Assembly (NCBI RefSeq): GCF_003952485.1
Contig: NZ_CP034447.1
Coordinates: 3,920,501-3,984,500 of the forward strand
Source of the DNA: Mesorhizobium sp. M1E.F.Ca.ET.045.02.1.1
Lineage (GTDB): Bacteria > Pseudomonadota > Alphaproteobacteria > Rhizobiales > Rhizobiaceae
DNA: 64,000 nucleotides
Direction of reading: 5' to 3'
Within the stretch, counting starts at the first letter, position 1. Each line of letters starts with the position of its first letter. The notes below the pieces were generated by a model. That model made no database searches and was not told the origin of the DNA. It worked only from the letters and a program-made list of their open reading frames with translations. Position numbers and translations under genes: made by a program. Below, piece after piece: positions 46,119 through 54,886 of this stretch.

Positions 46119-46562
46119 ATGGCCACTGCCATTGCTGTCATTGAAGAGGTTTCACGCAAGCTCGGCGGACCGAGCGTGCTGGGAACAGATGTTCGTTCTC
46201 AGGCTGATCTCGCCATGATCGTCCGTCGCAGATTGCCCTTGGCCACATTGAAGGGATTGTCGCTTGCCGGCCTCAGTGAGCAGGAGATCGAGCGCTTCGT
46301 CATCCCGCAGCGCACCCGTCGCCATCGGGCCGAGAAGAACCAGCCGCTGACTGTGGAAGAGTCCGACCGCGCCGTGAGACTGGTTCGCATCCAGGCGCTG
46401 GCGGAAGAGACCTTTGGGGATACAGCAAAGGCCAATCGGTGGCTGCGTAAGGAGCTCGGCGAATTGGGTGGCGAGACGCCTTTGAGCGTCGCCCAGACCG
46501 AGGCCGGCGCCCGCGTCGTGGAAACCATCCTCGGGAAGATCGCCTGGGGCGCCGCCGCCTGA
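46119..46562 (+). CDS. MbcA/ParS/Xre-type antitoxin
   Basis: 147-residue DUF2384 antitoxin. The N-terminal part is an Xre-like HTH (RLPLATLKGLSLAGLSEQEI, then FVIPQRTRRHRAEKNQPLTV). The C-terminal part is the toxin-neutralising domain (AEETFGDTAKANRWLRKELG, ELGGETPLSVAQTEAGARVV) with the typical W...L-G--P...G---V pattern. The stop overlaps the toxin start (TGATG). Binds the inverted-repeat operator upstream and silences the RES enzyme. Confidence 0.92.
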   Translation: MATAIAVIEEVSRKLGGPSVLGTDVRSQADLAMIVRRRLPLATLKGLSLAGLSEQEIERFVIPQRTRRHRAEKNQPLTVEESDRAVRLVRIQALAEETFGDTAKANRWLRKELGELGGETPLSVAQTEAGARVVETILGKIAWGAAA

Positions 46563-47029
46563 TGCGGTTGTGGCGGCTTTCGAGCCTCCAGTATGCGAGT
46601 GCGATGGACGGCGGCTACGGCCTGCTGTTCGATGGCCGCTGGAATACGGTCGGGCATCCAGTCACCTACGCCGCTACGTCGCCCTCGCTCTGCATCCTGG
46701 AGAAGCTCGTCCACGTTGAAGACCCCGCGCTACTGCCGGCGCTCGGCATGGTAATGTACGATGTCGCGGATGAGATCCCTGCCTCGCATCGAACCACCGA
46801 TGACCTTCCTGCTGATTGGCGCCGGCAGGAAGCAATGACGCAGCGCCTTGGCGACGAATGGCTAACCGCAAATGATACCGCGCTGCTCTTTGTTCCGTCG
46901 GCAATCGTACCGATTGCGGATAGCCCTGATCGCAATGTCCTTATCAATCCACGCCACTCTGCGGCCGCAGCAGTTCAGATCGCGCGCGTCGAGCGATTCG
47001 AGCTGGACATCCGGCTGTTAAGGGAATGA
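46562..47029 (+). CDS. RES-domain toxin (NAD+-degrading)
   Basis: 155-residue RES protein. It carries the family's conserved elements MRLWRLSS (Arg), FDGRWNTVGHPVTYAATSPS (GRWN-G-P--Y) and CILEKLVH (Glu), and near the C-terminus NPRHSAAAAVQI. RES toxins such as MbcT and Res cleave or phosphorolyse NAD+, stopping growth. With the antitoxin it forms a complete type II pair, likely to stabilise the element. The NAD operon in this window would be the opposing metabolic supply, though any link is only by coincidence of location. Confidence 0.93.
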   Translation: MRLWRLSSLQYASAMDGGYGLLFDGRWNTVGHPVTYAATSPSLCILEKLVHVEDPALLPALGMVMYDVADEIPASHRTTDDLPADWRRQEAMTQRLGDEWLTANDTALLFVPSAIVPIADSPDRNVLINPRHSAAAAVQIARVERFELDIRLLRE

Positions 47030-47164
47030 GATGGGAAATGACCTTTTTATTTCAATGCGTTAGGTTGTTCCATAAGATAGATTATGCAACTTTAAATTGC
47101 AATCCAGCATCAAGCAATCTCAAGTTACAAGGCCGGTCAAGCATTTGACGAAACTACCCTAGCC

Positions 47165-47196
47165 TCTATATTCTGGCCATGTGGCCATATATTGGA
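47165..47196. promoter_or_regulatory. Possible operator/promoter of the Phd-VapC pair
   Basis: TGGCCA occurs twice, two bases apart, flanked by TATATT on one side and ATATAT on the other, giving a symmetric AT-GC-AT site 10-40 bases before the antitoxin ATG. Symmetry alone suggests autoregulation. Confidence 0.4.
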
Positions 47197-47205
47197 CTTG
47201 CGCCG

Positions 47206-47442
47206 ATGAAGAGTATCTCCGTCGTTGAGGCAAAAGCGAATTTTTCCGGGCTCCTCGCCGAAGTCGAGGCGGGCGAGGAAATTGCTGTCACCCGACATGG
47301 CAAGGTCATCGCGCGCATGGTGCCTGACCATCGCCGTGTTGCCGCCGACGCCTTTCGTGATTTTTGGGTGGATGCCGACGAGTTCGATCTGGTTGCACCA
47401 GAGGACAAGCCTGCGGAGGATGTGGCCTCGCTGGACGACTAG
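47206..47442 (+). CDS. Phd/YefM-type antitoxin
   Basis: 78-residue antitoxin: MKSISVVEAKANFSGLLAEV, EAGEEIAVTRHGKVIARMVP, then an acidic C-terminus that would wrap around the toxin. Classical Phd/YefM length and pattern. The ATG at 47206 fits the family; an in-frame ATG at 47179 lies within the operator-like sequence. The VapC gene starts three bases after its stop. Confidence 0.9.
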   Translation: MKSISVVEAKANFSGLLAEVEAGEEIAVTRHGKVIARMVPDHRRVAADAFRDFWVDADEFDLVAPEDKPAEDVASLDD

Positions 47443-47445
47443 ATC

Positions 47446-47856
47446 GTGGCGTCGCTCTATCTTTTGGACACGAATATTCTCATTGCAGCCATGAAAGGCC
47501 GCCCGGAGGTGCGAAAACGGCTGGAGGCCCAGCAAATAAGCGCTATCCGGCTCTCTGCGATCGTAATGGGCGAATTGGAGTTCGGCGCGGAGAAAAGTGC
47601 CTATGGTGACCGCAATCGCGCCCGTCTGGCCACCTTGACGCAGCGCCTACCGCTGGTCGGCATCGACCAGGACACAATACGGCATTATGCAAAAATCCGT
47701 GCCCTCCTTGAGCGTCACGGTACACCCATTGGTGCAAACGACACCTGGATCGCAGCACAAGCTCTCGCCATCAACGCTGTCTTGGTCACAGACAATGAGC
47801 GCGAATTCTCCCGTGTGCCTGGGCTGGTGGTCGAAAACTGGTTCACCGAATCCTGA
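47446..47856 (+). CDS. vapC: VapC-type PIN-domain ribonuclease toxin
   Basis: 136-residue PIN protein with the acidic active-site residues in LLDTNILI, MGELEFG, GANDTWIAA and TDNEREF. VapC enzymes cleave tRNA or rRNA. The start is a GTG at 47446. The gene converges with virD4, whose end lies 28 bases away; no terminator is visible between. Second toxin-antitoxin pair in 1.8 kb, consistent with stabilisation of the element. Confidence 0.92.
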   Translation: MASLYLLDTNILIAAMKGRPEVRKRLEAQQISAIRLSAIVMGELEFGAEKSAYGDRNRARLATLTQRLPLVGIDQDTIRHYAKIRALLERHGTPIGANDTWIAAQALAINAVLVTDNEREFSRVPGLVVENWFTES

Positions 47857-47884
47857 GTGCAGGTATCCATCCGATATGGTTGGC

Positions 47885-49879
47885 TCACGCCGTTTCCAGC
47901 CCGCGTTCCAAGTCAGCGTCTGGAACGGTCTCATCAAATACCATCGACCAATCTCTCGGGCCTCCTGTCGATTTCGCCATCACCAGTTTCTTCAATTTCG
48001 CCGTAGCTGAATCGAAACGCGATTCCAGCGCCTCGAAAGGCGGTTCCCGACGCCGAGAGCTGTGAGAGGCGACAGCCGTGTTGCCTTTCACAATGGACTT
48101 TTTGCTGTCATTTTCCTTCGATGGGTCAAATGATCCAACCGTAGGCGGCAAATGGGAGAGAATTTCATGCTCCTCACCCGAACTGGCGTAGCTCCCAGTG
48201 GTCGCTGGCACGGCCATCGGCGGGAAGAATTCCATCGCTGGCACCGAGGGGACGTGGTTGCGTGAGAAAGCCTCCCGCTCGAGAAATGGCTTCGTGGCGA
48301 AGAAGCGCAGCTTGTCGGCGAGGATTGGGCTCTGTCCTTCGACCAGTACGAGCATTTTTTCAGGCGGGAGCTGGCGGATTTCCTGCGGCATCATCAGATC
48401 GCGTTCCCTCAGTTGCTCCACCTTGGTGCGGCGATGCAACCCCATCAGTTCGATCGTCCGAGATTCTGTCTTATATCGGACGGTACGACGGCCAAGGCTT
48501 TTTGAGACCGACTCGGCGGTCGCCTGGTCGTTGGCGCCGAGGACGAGCTGATAGCCACAGTTTCCCATCAAGGATTGCCGTGCGGTTTCGCCATAGATCT
48601 CATCGAGGTTTTTCAGATCCTGGACGATGAAGGCCATCTTGATGTTGTAGCCAGCGACATAGGGCAGCTTGCTGGTGATCTCGCTGAGTTTCTTCAGCTG
48701 CCGGAACTCATCCAGAAGAAAATAAACCGATATCGACCGGCGATCATGCTCGAGCAGGAGCGTGTCGAGCGTCTGCTGGACGAACAGCGCCAGCAGCGGC
48801 TTCAGCAGCGTGATGTCGGTAATGTTCGGCGCCAGATAAATCGAGATCGGCCTGTATTTCAGGGAACGCAGATCCATGTCGGTGGCCGACGTCGCCGCGA
48901 CCACGCGCTCGTTGCGGAAAGGCCGCAGTGCCTTCTGGATGTCCAGCAGCGCGGAGGCCGCGGCGCGCTCGGAAAGCGCGATGTAGGCGTTGAAGCTCTC
49001 GACGGTGAAGCGCGACAGGCCAGGCTCCTTCTCCTTGATGAATTCCATCAGCGCCTGCAGGTTGACGCCGCTGTTGAAGAAGGCTGTGACCTCGCCGAGA
49101 TTGCGGCGACCGCGATAAAAGACGCTCTCGTTAATGTAGCTGATCGCGCCGGCCATCACCTGCTGTGCCGTCGCCTGCCAGATCGAGTTTTCGGAATCGA
49201 TGCTTTCGGGAACGAGGATGCTGGCGATGTTCTGGATGTCGGTCGTGCGGTCCCCGCGGTCGGTGCGAATGAAGTCCAGTGGGTTGTAGCGGTGGGTCCG
49301 GTCCGATCCGGGCGCGAAGAGGAAAACCTGGCTGCCCTTCGATTTGCGATAGCCAGCGGTCGACCGGAAGATCTCGCCCTTGAGATCGGTAACGATCATT
49401 GAGCCTTCATGCGCGAGCGCGTTCGGAATGACGTAGCAAGCCCCCTTCCCTGAGCGTGTCGGTCCGATGACCAGATGATGACGCTCGTCATCGACGCGCA
49501 GGATCTGGCGGCCGAAACGCCCGAGAATGTGCCCCTTGCGTCGAAACCATTTACCGCGGCGAAGTGACATGGCGTTCTGGAAGTGTGCGTCGCCAAGCGG
49601 ATTGGATACGGGCCGCAGACCGACATAGGCGACTATGCCGGCGACGAGGAGCGCGGGGATCGCGGCGCCGAGACCGATTCTTCGCAGTACAGGATTGTCA
49701 GCATAAAGAGCGAGCTGCTGGAGAGGCGCCCACGGGTTTGTGGTGATCGTTGCCTGAATGATGCGGCCGTCACCGTAGAGAAGCTTCAGCGCCAGGCCAT
49801 AGCCAAGCAGCCAGGTGGCGAAGGCAATCGCCAGACAGAACGCGATGTAGACGAGTCGTAGGGAGCCAATCATGGTCAT
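47885..49879 (-). CDS. virD4: Type IV secretion coupling protein VirD4/TraG
   Basis: 664-residue inner-membrane ATPase. Two N-terminal transmembrane helices (LVYIAFCLAIAFATWLLG and IGLGAAIPALLVAGIVAYVG, residues about 8-95) are followed by the NTPase domain with Walker A GPTRSGKG at 139-146, IVTDLKGEIF, and Walker B VYFLLDEFRQL. It docks the relaxase-DNA complex to the channel. The ATG overlaps the virB11 stop (ATGA), so it is the last gene of the vir operon. Confidence 0.95.
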   Translation of the reverse strand: MTMIGSLRLVYIAFCLAIAFATWLLGYGLALKLLYGDGRIIQATITTNPWAPLQQLALYADNPVLRRIGLGAAIPALLVAGIVAYVGLRPVSNPLGDAHFQNAMSLRRGKWFRRKGHILGRFGRQILRVDDERHHLVIGPTRSGKGACYVIPNALAHEGSMIVTDLKGEIFRSTAGYRKSKGSQVFLFAPGSDRTHRYNPLDFIRTDRGDRTTDIQNIASILVPESIDSENSIWQATAQQVMAGAISYINESVFYRGRRNLGEVTAFFNSGVNLQALMEFIKEKEPGLSRFTVESFNAYIALSERAAASALLDIQKALRPFRNERVVAATSATDMDLRSLKYRPISIYLAPNITDITLLKPLLALFVQQTLDTLLLEHDRRSISVYFLLDEFRQLKKLSEITSKLPYVAGYNIKMAFIVQDLKNLDEIYGETARQSLMGNCGYQLVLGANDQATAESVSKSLGRRTVRYKTESRTIELMGLHRRTKVEQLRERDLMMPQEIRQLPPEKMLVLVEGQSPILADKLRFFATKPFLEREAFSRNHVPSVPAMEFFPPMAVPATTGSYASSGEEHEILSHLPPTVGSFDPSKENDSKKSIVKGNTAVASHSSRRREPPFEALESRFDSATAKLKKLVMAKSTGGPRDWSMVFDETVPDADLERGLETA

Positions 49880-50895
49880 TTCCCACGCGCAAAGAAGATC
49901 TCGGAAACGCCGCGACGGCCGCCGTCGCGGCGAAGCTGAATGACGATCGGGATGACGCTGCGGATGTAGGAGATCAGGTCTGCCTTCGGGTAAGCGGCGG
50001 AGAGACCTGATTGCATGACCATCATTGCCAACTGCTCGTAAGCGCCGAGCGGTGTGTCGGCATGTACCGTCGTCATCGAGCCGGGGTGCCCGGTGTTAAT
50101 GGCGCGCAGGAACGAGAAAGCCTCCGATCCCCTCACCTCGCCGACAAACAGCCGATCAGGCCGCATGCGAAGCGAGGCCTCGAGCAGACTCTGAATTGTC
50201 ACGCTGGCGGTGCCCTGGTCGCCTTTGGAAGCCAGGAGATGGACCGCATTCGGCTGCGGCGGAAACAGCTCCCGCGTGTCCTCGAGCGTAATGATGCGTT
50301 CACGCTCGTCGACCGATTTGAGGCAGGCGTTGAGGAAGGTCGTCTTGCCACTCGAGGTGCCGCCACTGACGAGGATCGAAACACGATTGACAATCGCCGA
50401 CCGAATGAAGCCATAGATATCCTCCTTGCGCAGGAGCTCGATCAGTCCGCGGTCGACATCATTCACACCACCGACGGCGACAGATACCCGTTCGAATGCG
50501 CCCCTGTCGCGATAGTCGTCGAGGCTGAAGTCGCTGACGACCTGCTTGCGCAGCGAGACGGCGCCGCCCTCGGGCGCCGCAGGCGGCAAAACGACCTGGA
50601 TGCGCTCGCCCGTCGGCAAGGCGGCACTCAGGACCGGGCTCGCTGGACTGATGAATTGGTTCGTCGAGGCCGCCACACGCTCGCCGATGTTGACGATCTC
50701 TGCCGTCGTCAGCTCCGGCACGGAAAAGGACGCCATATGCTCGTCACCAAGCCGCTCGACATAGACATGACCCGGGCGGTTGATCGAGATCTCGACGACA
50801 CGGGGATCTTCGAGAAATGGCTTGAGCGGCTCCAGCGCGCGATAGAGAAAATAGTGACGATCGTTGCGGCCAAACTCAGTTGAGACCACGTTCAT
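49876..50895 (-). CDS. virB11: Type IV secretion ATPase VirB11
   Basis: 339-residue hexameric traffic ATPase. Walker A GGTSSGKT at 178-185, Asp box LEDTRELFPPQ, Walker B RLFVGEVRG and the His box GHPGSMTTVHAD are all present. The N-terminal domain (RALEPLKPFLEDPRVVEISI) is typical. The start at 50895 has AAGGAAA upstream and overlaps the virB10 end by 20 bases; a longer ATG frame to 51093 would run through virB10 and is not used. Energises pilus assembly and substrate transfer. Confidence 0.95.
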   Translation of the reverse strand: MNVVSTEFGRNDRHYFLYRALEPLKPFLEDPRVVEISINRPGHVYVERLGDEHMASFSVPELTTAEIVNIGERVAASTNQFISPASPVLSAALPTGERIQVVLPPAAPEGGAVSLRKQVVSDFSLDDYRDRGAFERVSVAVGGVNDVDRGLIELLRKEDIYGFIRSAIVNRVSILVSGGTSSGKTTFLNACLKSVDERERIITLEDTRELFPPQPNAVHLLASKGDQGTASVTIQSLLEASLRMRPDRLFVGEVRGSEAFSFLRAINTGHPGSMTTVHADTPLGAYEQLAMMVMQSGLSAAYPKADLISYIRSVIPIVIQLRRDGGRRGVSEIFFARGK

Positions 50896-52102
50896 GACGG
50901 ATTTCCTTGAGTGCCTCGGATACCGGATCATCGTAGAGCGCGGAAAAGTCGAGGTCCTGCCGCACGAAGACGAAGATTCGTTCGCCCTGCGCCACGTTGA
51001 TGGTCGGCGGGATCTTGAGGCTGTCGCCGAGGGCCTGGTTGGCCATGTCGGAGAAGGTCTGCGCGAGCGTGGTGCGAGCAATATCCTCTGCACGCTGACC
51101 GTCGTCGCTGGTGCTGGTCGCGGACTGGCTGCCGTAGCCGGTCAGGTAGCTGGCGCCGCCGCCGACGATGGACAGCAGGATCGCGGCGCCAAAGCGTTCC
51201 CGGAACTTGTTGTCGACCTGCCCGGTCAGGCCGGACCGGCCGAGACTGTCGGCGCCGATGGAATCGAGACGGACGCTGACGCCATCGTCGCGCAGCATCC
51301 GTGTCCAGATTACGAAAATGCGCTTTTGGCCGCGCACGATGTCGGACTGATATTCGCCAATCAGCCGCGTGCCGGTCGGAATGAGGACGCGCCGGCCATC
51401 GAAGGAATAGACGTCCTGTGAAACGATGGCGCGGATTTGGCCAGGCAGGTCGCTCACGATCGCCGTTTCCAGAATGCCGGGAATAAGCGTTCCTTCCGGC
51501 ACCAGCGCATCGATACGGTCGATCGTTCTGGCCTTCGCTGTGCGGTCGCCCAGACTGATCGCCGACGCCAGGAATTTGCTGTTGCGGTCCTCGCCAGCGA
51601 CGGTAGCGCGCTCCCCTTCTCCGGCGGCCGAACCGAGTTGCTCACCGCTTGAGCCTTTGTTGTCGAAGACCACCATGCTGGAGCGGTAGCGCTTCGGGAA
51701 TTCGTCCGCCGGTGGCGCTGCCGATATGGCGGGTTCGGGCCCTGCCGCAGGCGGTGGTGGAGGAGGCACGTTGAACTCCGTTGTGTCGGGCTTTGCTTCC
51801 TCCTTCGCCGGCGGCGGCGGCGGGATTTGCAGGACTTCCGGCTCCGCCGGTTTCGGCTGCGGCTCGCCGCCGTCACGAACGAAGGACGGCGGACGAAACG
51901 TCGTGGTCGAAAACTCTTCGTGGCCGGATAGCATATCGCGCTGCTGCGGCCGTCCGCCCGCGACGACGAAATAACCCGCGACCATGCCGGCCAAGATAAG
52001 CGCGCCGCCGCCGATGAGCTGCTTGCGCCGAACATTTCTGTCGGCGATCGCCGGCTCATCGCCGCTTGCCAGAACCTCAAGCTCGGGGCTGCGCTGGATC
52101 AA
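50876..52102 (-). CDS. virB10: Type IV secretion core protein VirB10
   Basis: 408-residue bitopic protein: cytoplasmic N-terminus, transmembrane helix LIGGGALILAGMVAGYFVVA (about residues 29-48), a proline-rich periplasmic stretch with PPPPP runs, then the TrbI/VirB10 beta-barrel domain (VPEGTLIPGILETAIVSDLP, LIPTGTRLIGEYQSDIVRGQ, and the C-terminal NVAQGERIFVFVRQDLDFS). Spans both membranes and senses ATP use by VirD4/VirB11. Coupled to virB9 by ATGA (52099-52102). Confidence 0.95.
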   Translation of the reverse strand: MIQRSPELEVLASGDEPAIADRNVRRKQLIGGGALILAGMVAGYFVVAGGRPQQRDMLSGHEEFSTTTFRPPSFVRDGGEPQPKPAEPEVLQIPPPPPAKEEAKPDTTEFNVPPPPPPAAGPEPAISAAPPADEFPKRYRSSMVVFDNKGSSGEQLGSAAGEGERATVAGEDRNSKFLASAISLGDRTAKARTIDRIDALVPEGTLIPGILETAIVSDLPGQIRAIVSQDVYSFDGRRVLIPTGTRLIGEYQSDIVRGQKRIFVIWTRMLRDDGVSVRLDSIGADSLGRSGLTGQVDNKFRERFGAAILLSIVGGGASYLTGYGSQSATSTSDDGQRAEDIARTTLAQTFSDMANQALGDSLKIPPTINVAQGERIFVFVRQDLDFSALYDDPVSEALKEIRHERGLN

Positions 52103-52911
52103 TTGCCACTCCTCCTGCGCTTTGTCGCATGAGGATCCTCGACAGGTCCAAGGACACCGGGGTCAGGCGCGCCGAAATCGGGTTTTCTGAGATTGAAGAT
52201 GCAGACCCATTCGTCGCCGTCGCGCAGCGTGAACTGCGTGGCTGTCCCGTCGACGACGATGTATTCACCCTCCTTGCGGAAGTTCTCCAGCGTTTCGGAG
52301 AAATCGGAGTTGACGGCGAACATCGCCGGCACGCGCCGGTCGAATTTGAAGAACGTCTTGGCGCCGTCGTCAAAGACCATCAGCGGCTTCAGCCGTGCGT
52401 CGCCCGAGAAGGAATAGTCTATGTTGACGTTGGCCTTGTCTATGGCGGAAATATTCGGCCAGGCAGCGCGCTGCTCCGCCTCTTTGCGCAAGGCGACGTT
52501 GAGGTTCTTTTCCGGGTAGATGAAGCGGATGCCGAAGATCTCCCTGCCCGCTTCCGGCGCGTTGTCGCGCAGCTCCAGATAGTAGATGCGCTTGTCGGTC
52601 ACGACGTTCATGTTGGTGGTCACATTCTTGGCGATTGGCTTGACAAAGAGAATATTTCCTTTGTCGGCCGGGACGACCTGCCAGCTGTCGGTGTCGCCGA
52701 GCGAGATCGTCTGGAATTTCTCTTCCTCGTCAAAAATGATCATGGTCGAGATGCCGTAGGTCGCCGAGACCTGGACGACATTGTTCTCCTGGTAGACTAC
52801 GCTGGTGATGCGTCGATCGAGAGACCCGCCTTTTGGCGTCTGCGCGGCGAGGGCGGCGGAGCCGAAGGCGACAAGGCATAGTGCCGTTGCGAGGACCATT
52901 GTCGTCCTCAT
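52099..52911 (-). CDS. virB9: Type IV secretion outer-membrane core protein VirB9
   Basis: 270-residue secreted protein with a signal peptide (MRTTMVLATALCLVAFGSAA, cleavage after ALA). VirB9/CagX features: SLDRRITSVVYQENNVVQVS, ATYGISTMIIFDEEEKFQTI, IYYLELRD, GIRFIYPE and the C-terminal NFRKEGEYIVVDGTATQFTL. Forms the outer ring of the core complex with VirB7 and VirB10. The ATG shares its A with the virB8 stop (TGATG). A longer frame upstream is out of virB8 register and rejected. Confidence 0.95.
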   Translation of the reverse strand: MRTTMVLATALCLVAFGSAALAAQTPKGGSLDRRITSVVYQENNVVQVSATYGISTMIIFDEEEKFQTISLGDTDSWQVVPADKGNILFVKPIAKNVTTNMNVVTDKRIYYLELRDNAPEAGREIFGIRFIYPEKNLNVALRKEAEQRAAWPNISAIDKANVNIDYSFSGDARLKPLMVFDDGAKTFFKFDRRVPAMFAVNSDFSETLENFRKEGEYIVVDGTATQFTLRDGDEWVCIFNLRKPDFGAPDPGVLGPVEDPHATKRRRSGN

Positions 52912-53630
52912 CACGGGCTTCCCGGCGTCACGGTTTCCTGGTCGCGGCGATAGTCGTAAACCTGAAAGCCGAGGGGATTTTCGAAGCGCCATTCGTTCTT
53001 GATGGGCGTGTCGGTGTAGCGGAAGCGCACGACCGAGATCCAATGCCGGTCGATCGCTTCGGTCTCGCTTTTTTCCGTGGTAGAGAAGCGCACGATCGCC
53101 GTCGAATTGTTCGGGAAGCTGACCGACTTGATGTCGACCAGGACCCGTTTCAGCTTGCCATAGACCTTGGCGGGGTTCTGAGGGCTGGCGGCGCTGTAGA
53201 GCGCCTGCAATTCGCGCGCCGCGTCGCCCGTCGAAAGAAGGGCGGCGATCCCGAAATTTTCCTCGATCGCGTAAGGATCGTAGCCCTCGCGGCTGCGGAC
53301 ATAGCGCACCACATTGGCCTGCGTCACTGCTTCCTGCTCGGTGAGATTGGCCGGCCGGGTCAGACCCGACTTCACCTCGATGTAGCCGGTGTTCCTGTCG
53401 ACCTCGACCAGGTATGGCTCGAAGCTCTTGAGCGGCAGCATCAGAACGACTGCCAGAACGCTGAGTGCGGCAATGCCGGCAAACACCAGAGCGAAGAACC
53501 AGGCGATGCGGCTCGAGCGTTTCGCCCGCTTGATGATCTCTACTTCCCAGATATCGCCTTGCTGGAAGTATGATCGCAGTCTGTCGTCGGTGCTGTCTGC
53601 CATGCTTTCCGTCGAGTTTGGTTTGGACAA
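52911..53630 (-). CDS. virB8: Type IV secretion assembly factor VirB8
   Basis: 239-residue inner-membrane protein with a short cytoplasmic part, one transmembrane helix (IAWFFALVFAGIAALSVLAV, about residues 42-62) and the periplasmic VirB8 domain (YLVEVDRNTGYIEV, FGIAALLSTGDAARELQALY, IVRFSTTEKSETEAIDRHWI). Nucleates assembly of the channel. ATG at 53630 or, less likely, nine codons later. Twenty bases after virB6. Confidence 0.94.
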   Translation of the reverse strand: MSKPNSTESMADSTDDRLRSYFQQGDIWEVEIIKRAKRSSRIAWFFALVFAGIAALSVLAVVLMLPLKSFEPYLVEVDRNTGYIEVKSGLTRPANLTEQEAVTQANVVRYVRSREGYDPYAIEENFGIAALLSTGDAARELQALYSAASPQNPAKVYGKLKRVLVDIKSVSFPNNSTAIVRFSTTEKSETEAIDRHWISVVRFRYTDTPIKNEWRFENPLGFQVYDYRRDQETVTPGSP

Positions 53631-53650
53631 TCATCGGTCGGCTGGAGCGA

Positions 53651-54652
53651 CTATCCGGGTGTTCCGTTGGCTGTGATGGCGCGCTGCATTGCCTCACGGG
53701 CCATGTTGCGCGGCGGGTGAAGCTGCGCCTGCACGCGATGGACGGCGGCTTGCATCTGTCGCGACGACGTGCCGATCGCCATGCGCCCGAGCATGATACC
53801 GCGGTCGGTGAGCGAGCGTGATCGATGTCCGATCGGCGTCGCCAGCCCGCCGACGATGCCTTGGGCAAGCGACTGGATCTGGATCAGCACGAAGGAGCCG
53901 GCAAGGCAGAGCATGATGAAGGCGGCGAAGTCGCTGAGCTTCAGCTCCCGGTTGCCGGAGATCTGGTTGATCTTGGTGAGCTCGGGCGCCATGGCCGCAA
54001 TGAGGAAAGCGGCGATGACATAGACGAAGAGCGGGATCACCGCATAAAGCAGCGACTGGTTCAGCCAGCCGATGGCGTAATTGCGGGTCGGATTGAAAAG
54101 CATGCAGGAGATGAAGATCGGCGCGGTGCCGAGCAGCACCCACAGGATCACCTTGGCAAGCACCAGGATGCCGAGCGCGATCGCCACGAAGAGGCCGGCA
54201 AAGACCATGATAACCATGCCGATCAGTGCCGGCAGCACCGAGAAATAGCCGGCCTGTTCGGAAAAAGTCGAGGCCGCGACATTCGCCGTCTTCCAGATCT
54301 GCGATAGGCCATTGGTCGGTTCCGTCACGCCGGTGCCTGAGGCGGCGAGCACGGCGCGACCGGCTGCTTCCGGCACCTTGGTCAGCCAGTCATAGACGAG
54401 CGCGTCGAAATTGGACCATGTGCCGACAAGGATGAATATGACGATGACGCGGGCAAGACGGCCGATGATCTCGGCAACGCTCAGCCGGGATGTTCCGAGA
54501 AACAGCTGCGTTCCGTAAAGGAGCACGACGAGAGCGAAGAGCAACCGAAGCAGCGGCTCGAGATCGGCGCTCAGTGCTTCGTAAGCACGCTGCGAGAAAT
54601 TCTGACCCGACGCGTCGATACGCTGCAGCAGGTCGCCAATGAAGTCCTCCAC
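53651..54652 (-). CDS. virB6: Type IV secretion polytopic protein VirB6
   Basis: 333-residue protein with about six hydrophobic segments (LLRLLFALVVLLYGTQLFLG, LARVIVIFILVGTW, LPALIGMVIMVFAGLFVAIA, AKVILWVLLGTAPIFISCML, VIPLFVYVIAAFLIAAMAPE, FAAFIMLCLAGSFVLIQIQS) and the conserved TrbL/VirB6 region around NPTRNYAIGW. Forms the inner-membrane part of the DNA path. Follows the small lipoprotein gene at nine bases. Confidence 0.93.
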   Translation of the reverse strand: MEDFIGDLLQRIDASGQNFSQRAYEALSADLEPLLRLLFALVVLLYGTQLFLGTSRLSVAEIIGRLARVIVIFILVGTWSNFDALVYDWLTKVPEAAGRAVLAASGTGVTEPTNGLSQIWKTANVAASTFSEQAGYFSVLPALIGMVIMVFAGLFVAIALGILVLAKVILWVLLGTAPIFISCMLFNPTRNYAIGWLNQSLLYAVIPLFVYVIAAFLIAAMAPELTKINQISGNRELKLSDFAAFIMLCLAGSFVLIQIQSLAQGIVGGLATPIGHRSRSLTDRGIMLGRMAIGTSSRQMQAAVHRVQAQLHPPRNMAREAMQRAITANGTPG

Positions 54653-54661
54653 TGCCTTGTC

Positions 54662-54886
54662 CTACTCTGCCTGTCCGGCCAGGCCATCGATCGCGGCCAG
54701 CGCCGCCCCGCGGTCCGGATTGATCGATCGCATTGGTCCACACTCGACACGCGGATCCTCGGCATAGCCAGTGAGATTGGCCGGCCGCTTGCAGGGTGCT
54801 GTCTTCTCCTTCGGCGTGCCGCAGCCGGCAGCGAGGAGCGAGATCGCGACAATGGACATGAGGGTGGTAACCTTCACTGGGCTCAT
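54662..54886 (-). CDS. VirB7-like small lipoprotein
   Basis: 74-residue lipoprotein with a short signal sequence and lipobox LAAGC (Cys22). The mature part has two further cysteines (APCKRPANLTGYAEDPRVEC). Its place between virB5 and virB6, overlapping virB5 by ATGA, and size suggest VirB7, which anchors the VirB9 ring; alternatively an EexN-type entry-exclusion lipoprotein, as these often sit at the same spot. I cannot separate the two from sequence. Confidence 0.75.
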   Translation of the reverse strand: MSPVKVTTLMSIVAISLLAAGCGTPKEKTAPCKRPANLTGYAEDPRVECGPMRSINPDRGAALAAIDGLAGQAE

